Below are positions 10,990 through 22,480 of a DNA stretch of 64,000 bases, one piece after another. Position numbers and translations under genes: made by a program. Position 1 is the stretch's first letter; each line of letters begins with the position of its first letter. The notes below the pieces were generated by a model. That model was given only the letters and a program-made list of their open reading frames with translations, was not told the DNA's origin and ran no database searches. This DNA comes from Tubiluchus corallicola (taxonomy: Eukaryota; Priapulida; Priapulimorpha; Priapulimorphida; Tubiluchidae). The stretch covers positions 186,001 through 250,000 of the forward strand of contig JAQGDQ010000072.1 in NCBI GenBank assembly GCA_030141605.1, given 5' to 3'.

Positions 10990-11192
10990 AAACCGACGAC
11001 GGCACCATTCTCGACGATCTATACGTCAAACGAAAGGTCTTCACCCACTGATTCGCACCTGGGGGTTTATTTTTCGAATCGGGCTCACTGGGAGGAACAG
11101 GGGGCAAAATCCTCCAAAAATCTCCCGTTTTTCGTGAAAAATTGCAATGGTTGAATTGTCCGTTCAACGGTGGGTGCTATAGTATTGTACTG

Positions 11193-11395
11193 CAGGGCTG
11201 AGATGAGATGAAGTGTAATGCTGGCAGGGGAATACAGCGGACTTCTCAGGTGTGCGTGTGAACGTAGCTTTTAGCACATAGACTCTTATTCTGACCTTGT
11301 GTTAGTAGGAGCCACTAGTCACGTGCACACCTGAGCTTATAAAAAGGGTAGGTCTGCTGTAGATCCTTGTCAGTGGTCGTCTCATCTCAGCTCTG
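11193..11395. mobile_element. Foldback MITE-like element with TATA-like box
   Basis: The ends are inverted: GCTGAGATGAGA at 11197-11208 and TCTCATCTCAGC at 11380-11391. An inner pair, CTCAGGTGTGCGTGTGA (11245-11261) and TCACGTGCACACCTGAG (11319-11335), matches at 15 of 17 positions, and TACAGC-GACT blocks between them also pair. The element therefore folds into a long imperfect hairpin with a central loop near 11262-11318. TATAAAAAGG at 11338-11347 in the right arm looks like a TATA box. No target-site duplication was identified. Confidence 0.65.
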
Positions 11396-11520
11396 TTCAC
11401 ATTTCAGGCTTTGCTCTATTCTACTCTGTTCGGTAAGCTATTTGGAATATTTTATAATAAATTGTCATTTTGATTTTATTATTCATTTTGGTTTTGGTTT
11501 GGCATTGACTTAGTTGAGAC

Positions 11521-11644
11521 ATGCCGCACGGTGTAGGCCGCGGTGCCATCCGTTCTGCCTCCATTGAAAGCGGAGAGCAGTCCAGTATATTTAGATTTCG
11601 CAGGAGGGCCACTAATACCCGTTACGGCCGTTTTCCCGAGCCAG
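11521..11644 (+). other. Candidate first coding exon, unrecognised
   Basis: An ATG at 11521 opens a short Arg/Ser-rich frame (MPHGVGRGAIRSASIESGEQ at the start) that ends at GAGCCAG followed by GTATTC, a possible splice donor at 11645. It lies 125 bp downstream of the foldback element and 180 bp downstream of its TATA-like box. No matching downstream exon was found and the peptide resembles no family I know, so it may equally be non-coding or an LTR-type leader. Confidence 0.2.
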
Positions 11645-11925
11645 GTATTCTAATGTGTTATAGATTGCACATGCGAGTAAGTTCTGTTAGCTTATTATCA
11701 TCTGAGAAGCAGCAAAACAAAACTATGTTGAATTTTCGCGCATTATTGATTATTGGTAGATAGACTTAAGAGCATTTGCTATAGCACACAGTTTCGACTT
11801 TGTGCAAAATATTTTGACCGTTTTTGCTGCGATGCTGTTCTTGTGTTGGTATTGGTGTTGTAGGTGTCGTCATTACTGTCGTCATCACCATCATAGTCAT
11901 CAGCATCATGATCACCATGATCACC
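11645..11925. other. No gene seen
   Basis: AT-rich sequence with CAT/ATC-rich runs near 11885-11930. Frames here code only low-complexity peptide. Confidence 0.4.
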
Positions 11926-12110
11926 ATATGAAGTGGTGGGTGTGGTGTGTACTGTGGATGGTGTGGTGGGGTGGAGTGCTGTGGTGTGAGTGGTGTGGTG
12001 TAGTGTGTTGTGAGTTGTGTGGAGGGTTGGTGTGATGGGGTAGTGTGAGTGGTGTGTTGTAAGTGGGGTGGTGGGTGGTAGTGTAGTGTGGTGTGCGTTG
12101 TTGTTGTGAG
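11926..12110. repeat. GTGGTGTG-rich minisatellite
   Basis: About 185 bp of imperfect GTGGT/GTGTG repeats with almost no C on the plus strand. It creates spurious frames in both directions (His/Thr/Pro-rich on the minus strand). Confidence 0.85.
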
Positions 12111-12147
12111 TTTATGCGCAAAGTTATTTTTGCGGGGTTTGGCTAGT

Positions 12148-12179
<32 letters not shown>

Positions 12180-12182
12180 AAT
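12148..12182. repeat. (ATA)n microsatellite
   Basis: An imperfect AATAAT/GATAAT run. Confidence 0.9.
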
Positions 12183-13880
12183 AGAAGACGCAGAAATAAT
12201 ATTATGTTATAAATATAAAACGGGTGTACTCAGTGTAGTTCTATAAAACGTTTATACATCTTGCACATCCACGATCCATGGCTTCCTTTCCAATAGTTGT
12301 AGCTGTTATTCAAAATATTGAGAAGTTACACCACGTTAATAGGCCAGATTGATTAGAATGTTTTTAGAAACACGTGTCAGACAGCGTTTAACATAAATGT
12401 TTATATTCTAGTATACACATGGTGCAAATCCACGCATTAGCTACAGTGTAACAAAGTGAAGCCGGGGGTTTGATTTGTTAGACATTTCCTTGCACATTCT
12501 GTTAGAAATTTTTTCGAAAGCTTAATTAAATTTCAGAACTTTTGTGCTGACGTTTTTAGTACTGACGAAAAACATTCGCTGAAACAACACAGCCATTGTG
12601 AGAGTTATGAGTCACTTAAATTCACTGCTCAGGGGCACCTTAACTATTAGGCTAATAAGGCTATAATATAATATAGCCTTCGACCCTAAATTTTACTATG
12701 CCTTTGGAGTTCTGAGACCGATGACTAATTAAGCAGGATAGCAAACTTATCTAAATTTAACGTGCTAAAGACAAATATTTTTTGTGCATTGCCAGTAAGC
12801 ACATGAGCGATTGATTTAATCGTATTGAACACAAACTTACACACACTTGGACACAGTTAGTTTTGGATACATGGGTTACTTGGATACAGTGGCAATTTAA
12901 ACAAAATAATTCAACACTTTGTCAGAACAATAAGGACATTTAGATTTGTGCAGCATATTTCTCGTTGTCCAACGTTTTAGATTCTCTATTATAGGAAGCC
13001 TCAATGATGAACAGCAACTCGCATTTTGGTCAACCAGACGAAAAGGCATTATACACAAAATCAATACCATTCATCACGAGGGAACGACAAAAGCTTTTGT
13101 AAGACTATATAAAAACTGAAGCGTTAATAAAAACTATTTTTAATACTTTCCAAGAAGTTTAATGGCAATCTGACTTGTGCATAAGTCTGATATTTTATTT
13201 TAAGCTATTATTTAACAAAACTAATACATTTTGTGCTGAAAAATTCCATGTGAATAAATTTCAGCAGTATAGCAAATTGGATACTTGTGCATTGGTTACA
13301 CATTTAGGACGTTAGTTTGTTAACAGGCCCCGTGAAACCCTTAATCCTTCCTGTCTATAATACGTCTATAATTTTCTTATTAACTGTATAGTTAAAAGTT
13401 TGAAATTTTTGCTATAAGTAACCGGATAAATTTATTTTCAACTTTAATAGTGAGTAGAAGCTGGAGGAAAATGTTAGATGTATTACTGCCGGTAGTTGTA
13501 ATTTAAAAAACCTAATTGTTTTACATCTTGTTCTTAAAGAAAATACTGCGATTTTTCAGACCTTTCCCCATTTTGACGCATGTCTACAATAATAATTTTA
13601 TTACATGATGATAATTATCAATGCAATAATTATCAAAATATTTCTGATAACTAAATGATAGTTTCAAAATTTGTTTATTGGCCGGTGAGTGCAGTGTCAA
13701 GGAAACTTTATTTCTAATGCCTCTGTGTGAGCATTCATTTTAAATTATGATATTCCACGCTTCCCTTCTGTAGCGAAGCTCCACTCATGATTCGATGCCA
13801 TATTCCCAATTTGTTGCCAAGCATCTAGGTCGTCAAAGATCATGGTTGAAATTTTCTTTGTCCATTTTATACACAACATT
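12183..13880. other. No gene seen
   Basis: About 1.7 kb of AT-rich sequence. I found no coding frame over about 60 codons, RNA gene or clear repeat. Confidence 0.5.
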
Positions 13881-13885
13881 TTTCT

Positions 13886-14874
13886 TTATAGATGCTTTTG
13901 AAAAGCTTTGTTATAATTTTCTGGACAATTTTGTCTGAATTCAGAATTATACAGATACTGTACCACAAATGACATCAGAATAATGTACTTTAGCTTCTTT
14001 GTGAAATTCGGATTTCTGAAGACGTTTGTGAGCTTGGAATATGCAGTCAACGCTATTTTTTCTGTGTGGTACAAAATTACGCACACATTTTTGTTTTTTT
14101 TTTCACGAAGTATCACCACCACGCTGTGTTGTGTATTTTTTGTCTTGGAGTCATTTATCTTCAGATTGAAATCTCTCAGATTCGTTGTTGCATCCTTTTT
14201 CATAGCTTCCTGTTTCATCACTACTAATTGCTGCCTATGCAATATCGTCAGCATATTACATAGGATTTAATTTATATCTAGATTTGTGAATATACCATTT
14301 ACAAGCTGTACATGTGGAATTTAATTCTTTACATTTAAGGCAATTGCGAGATAAAATGTAAAGAGAACATGGCTTAGACAACCATACCATCACATTTGCT
14401 TGCGTAGATAAATTTTGCTGTAGTATATTAATCATTTGTTCAAGTACATTAGTTAGATGGCTTAGTAATAACTTTCCTCTTTACTGTATCAAACGCTTTG
14501 GATATAATCATGCAATAGGATATGAACAGAGTAATCGGTAATCGGTAGGTGAGATGGCTTTTTCGATAAGAATTTACGAGCGAGAATTAGTTCAGCTATG
14601 GCCTTACCTAATTGATGTGCAGCTTGGCTTTTAGGAATACAGCAGTGTAGTTTGTGGAAAATTCTGTTCAATAAGCAGATATTTTCTTTGTTTGTTTTCT
14701 AATCAGACTAAGTAGTACAAATGGCCTTAAACTTCCCAAAGGTTCTTGGGCTTTGCCTGGTTTCTGCAACGGGAGAAGAATACCTTTAAATATGTTTGCT
14801 GGGTACACACTGGTTTTAGCAATGTTATTTATTATGTCTGCAATTGCATAATGAAGCTTCGCGGTATCAAGCAT
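13886..14874 (-). mobile_element. LINE remnant, RT and C-terminal region
   Basis: The minus-strand frames give GILLPLQKPGKAQEPLGSLR and LLSLIRK (14874-14668), then IPKSQAAHQLGKAIAELILA (14671-14489), then a C-terminal segment ending in VVQYLYNSEFRQNCPENYNK (14254-13886). The pattern LQKPGK-GP-LRP-LLS-LRK, P-SQAAYR-GRSTTE, IFLYNSELW is a recurrent LINE RT type in invertebrates and differs from the 0.4-3.2 kb copy. The YADD block between the second and third frames is not visible, so part of the RT is missing or decayed. Confidence 0.7.
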
Positions 14875-15405
14875 CGATTTTATTATTTACTAATTTCGTC
14901 TGAAGTCGTAGCAGCAGGTAAAGTGTGTCCCAGTGTTCTTCAAAAAGTATTTTCAAGAAAATTCTGCTCTGTAATAACTGAATGTGAAACTGTTATACAT
15001 ATTTTGAATTACTACCAGGTACTAGTTACAGTCGTGTCAAGTTTTACAATACAACTTTGCCACATGCTAAAATCTTCTACAATTTACACTCTATTCTACC
15101 ATGCACTATGCATCATTAATTTGAATTTTAACGGTGTTTGAAAAATTCCTGGTGAACATTTTAAAGTATAATCTATATAAAAATTTTCCGGCATACAAGT
15201 GCATTGCATATAAGCAATGTGACAAAAACAGACTGAGAATCACAGCACAAAGCCGTGAATGGATAAAAATTTAAACTTTAATTTACAGATAATTTAATTA
15301 AAATTTAATCATGGATCATGAATTAATTATGTATACACTCGTAGGCTTATTGCTCTAATTGTTTTTATGAAATTCTTTGTTCATATTTAGGCGCTACACA
15401 AAAAA
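14875..15405. other. No clear gene
   Basis: A 131-codon plus-strand frame (14746-15141) overlaps the LINE on the other strand and has no motif. I regard it as a shadow. The rest is AT-rich. Confidence 0.4.
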
Positions 15406-15413
15406 TATTGTTG

Positions 15414-15501
<88 letters not shown>

Positions 15502-15529
15502 TGCTGCTGTTGCTGCTGCTACTGTTACT

Positions 15530-15599
<70 letters not shown>

Positions 15600-15728
15600 G
15601 CTACTGCTACTGCTGCTGCTGCTGCTGCCGCTGCCGCTGCCGCTGCCGCTGCCGCTGCCGCTGCCGCTGCCGCTGCCGCTGCTGCTGCCGCCGCCGCCGC
15701 CACCACCACCACCACCACCACCACCACC

Positions 15729-15804
<76 letters not shown>

Positions 15805-15884
15805 TACTGTTACCGCCACCGCCACCGTCACCGCCACTACCACTAGCACTACTACTATTACTACTACTACTACAATTATTATTT
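15406..15884. repeat. Compound trinucleotide array with stepwise motif changes
   Basis: Nearly 480 bp of uninterrupted trinucleotide-based repeat. On the plus strand the blocks are: TTA (about 15411-15500), CTG/TTG mix (15501-15530), CTA (15531-15598), CTG/CTA (15599-15627), the hexamer CCGCTG (15628-15680), CCG (about 15686-15701), CCA (about 15702-15738), CTA (15738-15803), a CCGCCA mix (15804-15858), then back through CTA to ATT. Neighbouring blocks differ mostly by one base in the unit. All long frames across it are homopolymer artefacts. Confidence 0.95.
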
Positions 15885-16681
15885 TGTAATATAATTATTT
15901 TGTATATATATATATATGTATTCTTTTATATATATTTAATAGTATATTATTAGTTATTGGGTACAAAAACATAACATACGGATTCCAGGTTAATCATCAC
16001 GTTACTGAAACGTTTAAGAAATCGTCTGTTGGCGTTTGTCTCTTTTCGCTCCACAATTTATAATAAATTACTACGTTTTTGAATCTGATCTGATCCCTGT
16101 TGAGAAGTGATTGGTATAAATCGAGTATTATAAACAACGCTAAGTAACATTCCAGGCTCTGCGCTTGCTTTTCCATTACATCCGTGTTCTCACACAGGCT
16201 TCTAGTTCCCGTAGCGCTTTGGTATTTGGCAGTCAGTACTGTGTCATTTCATAAAGAGCTAAATTAAGGCTTAAGTAATCTGTTTTGTGGCAATGTAAAT
16301 TTTTTTCACAGTTACTTTGTGGAGATTAATTATGTAACATTAACACTGCGCTCGTATTGTGAATGCAGAAATATATTTATTCAACAAGCAATAAAATCGT
16401 GATCTCTTAAGGACGGTGCCGACTCTTGATGACAAAAAGCTGCTTAGTAGAATGTCTTTAAACAGTAACAGGTTTATCTTGTAAAAGCGTGTGCGTTTTT
16501 ACATAACAGCCGGAGTTCCTCGAAGAATATCGTGGTTCCGTTATTTAGAGATTTCTCATAGTGCACTATGAATACGTTTTCATGAAATTATCAAAGCTTG
16601 TAAATGTTTGAACATTTTGTTAGGTATTTGATAAGTGTCAATATTATTTTTTATTTACAAAGAATCTTAGAATTTTGAAAC
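15885..16681. other. Upstream region of the receptor gene
   Basis: A short (TA)n run at 15903-15917 and otherwise unique AT-rich sequence. It should hold the promoter and 5' UTR of the receptor gene, but I could not identify a specific promoter element or a 5' UTR intron. Confidence 0.4.
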
Positions 16682-18946
16682 ATGAAGATTTTCCAAGGAA
16701 GCTTATTTTCCTATAGATTCATTTTGCTCCCTATTTATTGTTATCTCTTAACGCACTCAGTCACTGGTGAGTTGCTGGCACATGATGATGTTGCTGAATT
16801 GAAGAATTGCTCTTATAAATCCATTTTGGAAAATGGAAGCAGAGCCGTGGGATACAGGGATTCGTGCGAAAGCGTTCTTCTACCAAGTTTCACAATGAGG
16901 AATTGCTTTTGTGATCCAGATTGTTCGAGATATGACGATTGCTGTATTGACGCTGAAAAAATTCCTAGACGTCAATTACAAGCGTGGGAATGTCGTGATT
17001 TTGGTTTTTCCAGTTACGGAATTGGCGTTTACGTAAAAGCAACATGTGCTGACAGTTACTACAACCATAGCAGATTAGTAAACGCTTGCGGTCAGTACGA
17101 ACCAACGACAGATTTTGTAACCGCAACACCAGTATCCAGCGTAGTGACCGAAACCACCTACCAGAATATTTATTGCGCTGCATGCAATGGAGAAGATCCT
17201 CAATACCTGAAAATGTGGGTTCCGGAAATTGTTTGCTCGCCCGATGTGTGGGAAAGTAGTAACTTTAGCTCAACAAGCGAAATTTATGATGCAATTATCA
17301 ATCAAGGAAGGTACGACCAAAGAATGAAGCGTTGGTTCCTACCTGAGTTTGGAAGAAGAGCCAGCTGTGGATTAACTTTTGCAATACCCATAGGCTTAGA
17401 TAAAGCAGTTCGGTATTGCAGACCAAGTGTTTTCCAATGTCAGCCTGATTGGCCAGATGATTCGACAAAGAAGGCTTGCAGTTCATACACAGCTTATATT
17501 TATAAAATTCGTAGACCAGGAATTTATAAAAATGTTCATTGTGCTTTGTGCAATTCGCAATCTCTAAAATACTACAGCTGCCAGCAGACTTACACCAGAT
17601 ACTACGGCAGTGGGACTCGTGTGCCCTTCTCAATTTTAATAGACATAAATTATGCATCTGGTGGCGCTACTGTTGGTCAGATAAATAGGTGCAGTCCTGG
17701 AGAAATGTACGACCCGTTCCGCAATGGGTGTCGACTTGTAGAATGTGGACAGCTCTACGTCGAAGTAAACGGAATATGCCTAAAAATCTCAATTCCTGTG
17801 GAGGCAGTGATAGCAGAAAAAAATGCAACTAATAGCACATTAGATTCAGAGTGTAAAATGATTGAACTTTTTGATAACGAGTACAATTATACAGACAGTG
17901 GTGCCATACTTTTGTTTGAAAACTTTGTATATTTGAATCAGGGAGAATATGACCTTAGAAGTGACGGCAGTGTGTGGATATGCGCGCCGAATGAGACACT
18001 TTTTTTTAGATTTGACGAAATCCAGGGATACCTTTCTTTGGTAGGCCAAATAATTAGTATAATTTGCCTTGGTTTACATTTTATTGTTTACATTGTATTC
18101 CCTCAGCTGCGTAATATCCCTGGAAAAATACTAATAAGTTTGGTTGTTGCTCTTTTCACTGGACAACTTTTGTTTGTTATTGGCATTGACAGAACGGAGC
18201 CCGTTTCCCTCTGTACAGCCTTTGCCATTTTAATGCATTACTGCTTTCTGGCTGCTTTTTTCTGGATGAACGTGATGTCTGTAGATATCTGGAAGACTTT
18301 TGGTAGTACAAAGATTTATATAGGTGGTAATAAACACAAGAAATTTGTTGCTTACATGCTGTATGCATGGCTTCTCCCATTTGCAATAGTTACCATCGCG
18401 GGTTTCATCGATGTTCTTGGAGCTGAAAGTTCATACAAACCCCATTACGGAAACGGACTTTGTTGGATAACTAGACGACAAGCTCTTTTGGTATTTTTCG
18501 CTATTCCAGTTGCCATTATTATTATTATCAATATGATTCTCTTTATTCTCACTGCTAGAACAATGTGTTCCCATCAAAAGCAAGCCAAATTTGCTCGAGG
18601 TAAAGACGCTGACACTCAAAGATTTGCATTTTATGTCAAACTAGCTATCATCATGGGCATGACATGGATAACCGGTTACATTGCAACATTTGCAGAAGTT
18701 CCCGTTATGTGGTACATATTCATTGTCTTCAATACCCTCCAGGGGGCATTCATATTTGCCTCGTTTTCTTGTACAAATCACGTGGTAAAATTGGCCCGGG
18801 AGAAAGTTGGATTAACCCCAAGGCAGAGACCTAAAGATCTCACTACCACGCTGTCCAATAAAACTAGCACATCCAGTTTATTCTCACGTGGAATCAGCGT
18901 GGAGACTGTTACTCATATATACAGAGACGTTATGCATAAGCATTAA
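16682..18946 (+). CDS. Seven-transmembrane receptor, secretin/adhesion (family B, Methuselah-like) with somatomedin-B-like domain
   Basis: An intact single-exon frame of 754 residues. Residues 1-29 form a hydrophobic signal peptide ending near SVTG. A somatomedin-B-like cysteine module follows (Cys 62, 75, 77, 81, 87, 88, 104; core NCFCDPDC and DDCC). Residues 120-440 are a Cys-rich ectodomain with repeated YxNIYCAACN/YKNVHCALCN signatures and several N-glycosylation sequons. I did not see a GPS autoproteolysis motif before the first membrane span. The seven spans lie at roughly 449-472, 480-501, 508-533, 553-578, 600-625, 646-669 and 673-697. Cys 511 and Cys 594 (GLCW) are placed as the conserved extracellular disulfide pair. 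The tail (698-754) is Ser/Thr-rich. By family it should be a plasma-membrane receptor signalling through G proteins. Ligand unknown. The ATG is the first in frame after stops and precedes the signal peptide. No introns within it, which could mean retroposition or lineage-specific intron loss. Confidence 0.9.
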   Translation: MKIFQGSLFSYRFILLPIYCYLLTHSVTGELLAHDDVAELKNCSYKSILENGSRAVGYRDSCESVLLPSFTMRNCFCDPDCSRYDDCCIDAEKIPRRQLQAWECRDFGFSSYGIGVYVKATCADSYYNHSRLVNACGQYEPTTDFVTATPVSSVVTETTYQNIYCAACNGEDPQYLKMWVPEIVCSPDVWESSNFSSTSEIYDAIINQGRYDQRMKRWFLPEFGRRASCGLTFAIPIGLDKAVRYCRPSVFQCQPDWPDDSTKKACSSYTAYIYKIRRPGIYKNVHCALCNSQSLKYYSCQQTYTRYYGSGTRVPFSILIDINYASGGATVGQINRCSPGEMYDPFRNGCRLVECGQLYVEVNGICLKISIPVEAVIAEKNATNSTLDSECKMIELFDNEYNYTDSGAILLFENFVYLNQGEYDLRSDGSVWICAPNETLFFRFDEIQGYLSLVGQIISIICLGLHFIVYIVFPQLRNIPGKILISLVVALFTGQLLFVIGIDRTEPVSLCTAFAILMHYCFLAAFFWMNVMSVDIWKTFGSTKIYIGGNKHKKFVAYMLYAWLLPFAIVTIAGFIDVLGAESSYKPHYGNGLCWITRRQALLVFFAIPVAIIIIINMILFILTARTMCSHQKQAKFARGKDADTQRFAFYVKLAIIMGMTWITGYIATFAEVPVMWYIFIVFNTLQGAFIFASFSCTNHVVKLAREKVGLTPRQRPKDLTTTLSNKTSTSSLFSRGISVETVTHIYRDVMHKH

Positions 18947-20140
18947 TTTTTTACTACATTTTGTATATTATTATTACATATTGCGTTGTGGAGCTATACA
19001 ACCCAGATAAAACGTTCGGTAAAATTCACATTAAACATCACGAACAAACGGCCTACCTTCATATAAAAATAATTCATATTTGTCTTTTTAGTGTCTGCAT
19101 TGGAATCGGTATCAGGTTAGACTACTCCCCGACATTAAAAAAACAGGCTTTAAAACTGCGCAGGATTTGCGGTCTTTTATGATTTTATGCCTTTGACATG
19201 CAATGGGCGATCGGTTTAATATTTAGTTAACCCGACCCTGTAGCTCACCCTTTTGAGGCAGATTTGCTCATTTCTTCGTATTCGTATCGATAATTATTTG
19301 TCAGATGAATTTTCGTGTCATGCAGATGTACAGCAGGCATCTGCCCCCACAACGCTATTGTTTAGTATACATGTGTCAGACATGTTTAATGAAACTAAAG
19401 CAAACATAACTTATGTTACAGAAGTGTCTTTAAGTTTAAATTTGCTGACAACAGCACAATTTGTGTGTATGCAAACTCTACTAATGAATGTTATGAATGT
19501 TACGAATTATGAATATGAATATTATAAATTACGAATTATGAATGTTAATGAATACTAATGAATGTTATTATTACGAATTAGCTCAGTCTTCATGTGATAA
19601 ACGTCTCACGCATTTTTTAATTCAGTTTTTTTTAATTTTAACATTTTTTTATTCATGAACAATAATACAACCTGTGGTCATTCAATTTGACTCTTGCTCC
19701 TGTTGAGAGGACACGATTTTCTTGATGTCGGGGGTTGTGACTTTCTGTACTTTTTTTCTGCTTTTCTACATATTTTTTATTTTTATTTTTCCACCCATTT
19801 GTTCCCTCCCTGGAGATGGCTCATTCCCCCCCCGTTGAGAACCCCTGATCTAGAGAATGTACACTGATAAACATACAAATGTTTATTTCTACTAATATGC
19901 ATTTTTGTCTACTAATGGCTAATAGATAACTGAGATGTGTGCGAATTTATTTATTAATCCTGGAATTGAAGGGTTAAACTAGCAGATAAACTACAAACTT
20001 TGAACATTCCAAGTTACTGATGGGCAACGGCAGCCTGTTCGTTAGACACATTTTTAGAATGGTGAAATTTATAGCTAGTTAAATATTTCTCTTAATATTT
20101 CTCTTTCACTTTAATTCCTGTAAAAGATCTTTGTGCGATT
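18947..20140. other. Downstream of the receptor, no gene seen
   Basis: The likely 3' UTR is AT-rich without an obvious strong AATAAA close to the stop. Around 19485-19580 there is a cluster of GAATTATGAA/AATGTTA words forming an imperfect short repeat. Frames 18961-19182 and 19253-19558 have no recognisable motif. Confidence 0.4.
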
Positions 20141-20620
20141 TAAGTGTTACTATGTCCAATAATTTTAAATTTTAATGAGCATTGCCGTGAAATTGCTTTT
20201 AAAGCAAATTGTGTAACAAATATAATCTTTTATTGTTTTCAATTTAAAGACATTTTGCTTAAAGTTTTTAAATTTTACATTCGCTCCATTATGCAATATT
20301 GTACCGTCAGTATGGTGTCCCCACCTAATGACAGATGTCGACATTATTGAAAATGTTCAAAGATACCTCACTAGAAGATTGTACGCTAGGTGTGGATTTA
20401 TTGCTGTATCTTTCCCTAACAAACTTTTAACTTTGAATACATTGTGATTAGAAGAGAGAAAAATTCATTATGCTCTAAAAATGTGCCACGGTATTAATCA
20501 TCGCGAACATGACTTAGGATAGAAGTGAATTTTTTACTCATGCTCCGAGAATTTCTAGGGGTCATTATAACAGACTTTACGTAAATCGATAAGTGTAGTC
20601 AGTAGCACAACATCCGTTTG
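20140..20620 (+). mobile_element. LINE fragment, ORF2 C-terminal region
   Basis: The plus-strand frames give FYIRSIMQYCTVSMVSPPND, then (after a frameshift near 20345) IENVQRYLTRRLYARCGF and FPNKLLTLNTL, then ERKIHYALKMCHGI. This is the same post-RT region seen at 867-1058 on the minus strand and likely a related Jockey/CR1-like family. Both copies carry the VQRY-TR motif. No RT or endonuclease lies upstream, so it is a 5'-truncated copy, the usual product of incomplete reverse transcription. Confidence 0.7.
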
Positions 20621-22480
20621 CCAATAGAGGTATCAAGTACTGAAATTCTCTTAATGAACATCCGAATGGGACTCCACTGGTAAATGCCGCCTCCAGTTAA
20701 TTAATGTCAAAAATTAATGAAAATAACTTTCAAACACATTTGTATTTTTGCAGACATATGTAAGCAGTGTCCATTTTAACTTGTCTAGTTTATGATTGTA
20801 CATTTTATTGTTTTATGCAGAATTAATTTTTATGCGTAAACGCCAGAAAGGAACATTACTAAACCTAATGATCATGCGTCGCAGCCGTGTCTTTCAATGT
20901 CCTGGATAGGGTTACCTCCTCTGTCATATTGCTTTTATTTAGTTTTTATATTAGAGATATGTTTAGTGAAATTTTGACACTATCATAAAAGTGCAGATGA
21001 CGCAGCGACTTGCTACGGACAATCTTTTCAATCTAAGCTACAAATTCGCAACATGAGAGATGCTGCAAGTGGTGGCAAACATTATACTGTTTCTCTGGAA
21101 AAAAATTAATACTCGATACCCGTTAATATCACGAAAAAGGATTAGAATCGATGACTGGCTAAATAAAAAACCAGAAACTGCTACAGAATACGACTGTAGT
21201 AGGGTACTACTATAAGAGCATAAGTATTACTGCATTGTTTAAATCTGCGTATCAGTAGCTCAGAAAAATAAGTTCTGTTAAGGTTATTTAAAGGGTAAAG
21301 TGATTTATTTTTACTACTATTCGCACTACTAATCATCTGTCCTTTGCACAGTGTGAAAGTACTAACAGAATATACTCGCTTTATTTTTTAACACGATCAA
21401 CCATTAAAATAGCTCATTCGTTAAATAAGCGCAAGAGTTTGAATTTCCAGAATACAGAAGTTTTTTTTGTAGAATTACTCGAAACGTTAAGTCTACCCAC
21501 TTTGAAATTGCACAAAATTTAAAGGTGAGTTTTCGGAGCTGCAATATTCACTATTTGGATATTATCTGCTTCACTGATATTGCCCTATTGCCCTATTGTA
21601 AACAGGGAACAAGATATGGAAGTGCCATCTGTTGGTCAAACCTGCTACCAAACTAAACGACATAGGTAATTTGTTAGTTTTTTGTCCAATTGATGGCGCC
21701 CCACTCTCTTCACTTTTAGTAAAAATAGTTTTCTTCAGTCAATTGAAACAACTGTTTATTTCACATTTTCATTGCACATTAATTTCATCATTTATATTTC
21801 AAGTCTATGATAATAAAAAAAACTTGCCGATTTTTATTTCAATCAACACTTCCTTGAAGTTCTTTCTACCTTTTTGAAAAAAAACTACAGTATTTGGAAT
21901 GACAACCCTTCTACGTGAGCGCAGCTGATTGGAATAATACTTCTGTTGAGAATGGCGTCTTCATTCTTGCCCTGGATAGTCTTGTGTTAAAATTTGAGAT
22001 ACGAGTTTCTGAAAATATTATCACATCAAATCGAATCAAGTCAAAAGAGTGAAATAACCAGAGAAGTTAGAAGCATTGAAACGTACAGGACGAAAAACTC
22101 ATTAAAGTAAAATAATATTTTTTTCAACTTAACGTTTTGAAAAAATGTCAGAGCAATTTAGAAAATTTTCGTGTAAACATTGTTTTTTCATATAAAGCTT
22201 ACAAAATTTGTTAAGTTTTTTTCATCTTAAAACAATAATAAGTTGTGGAAATCTCATAAATAGAACTTTACGTCTGGTGGCTAAATTAAAACCTAAAAAC
22301 CAAGCAACATCAAAAAATAAAATAAATAAACCTCAAACAAACGATCAAACAAACAAACAAACTTACGTACAAGCAGACAGACAGATAAACAGGCAGACAA
22401 ACCATACTCATCTAGCCTACCAAGCGATGTGGCAATAACGGCGAGTCTACTAAGAACAATTGTTACATAACTAATGACTG
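20621..22480. other. No gene seen
   Basis: About 1.9 kb of AT-rich sequence. A frame at 21632-21877 and one at 22208-22438 (CAAACAAACA and CAGACAGACAG-like low-complexity at 22330-22400) show no motif. Confidence 0.45.

Noticed and set aside
11193-11644. LTR with TATA box and leader of a retrovirus-like element
   Set aside because: The segment is a hairpin with inverted arms, has no second LTR copy, and no gag or pol follows.
11802-12121. His/Trp-rich plus frame and His/Thr/Pro-rich minus frame
   Set aside because: Both arise from the GTGGT minisatellite and CAT-rich repeats.
15365-15953. Three long frames (124, 170, 181 codons) across the trinucleotide array
   Set aside because: They translate only homopolymeric runs of the repeat in each frame and strand, with no flanking coding sequence.
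16965-18619. Five minus-strand frames opposite the receptor gene
   Set aside because: Antisense shadows of a well-supported plus-strand gene with no motifs of their own.
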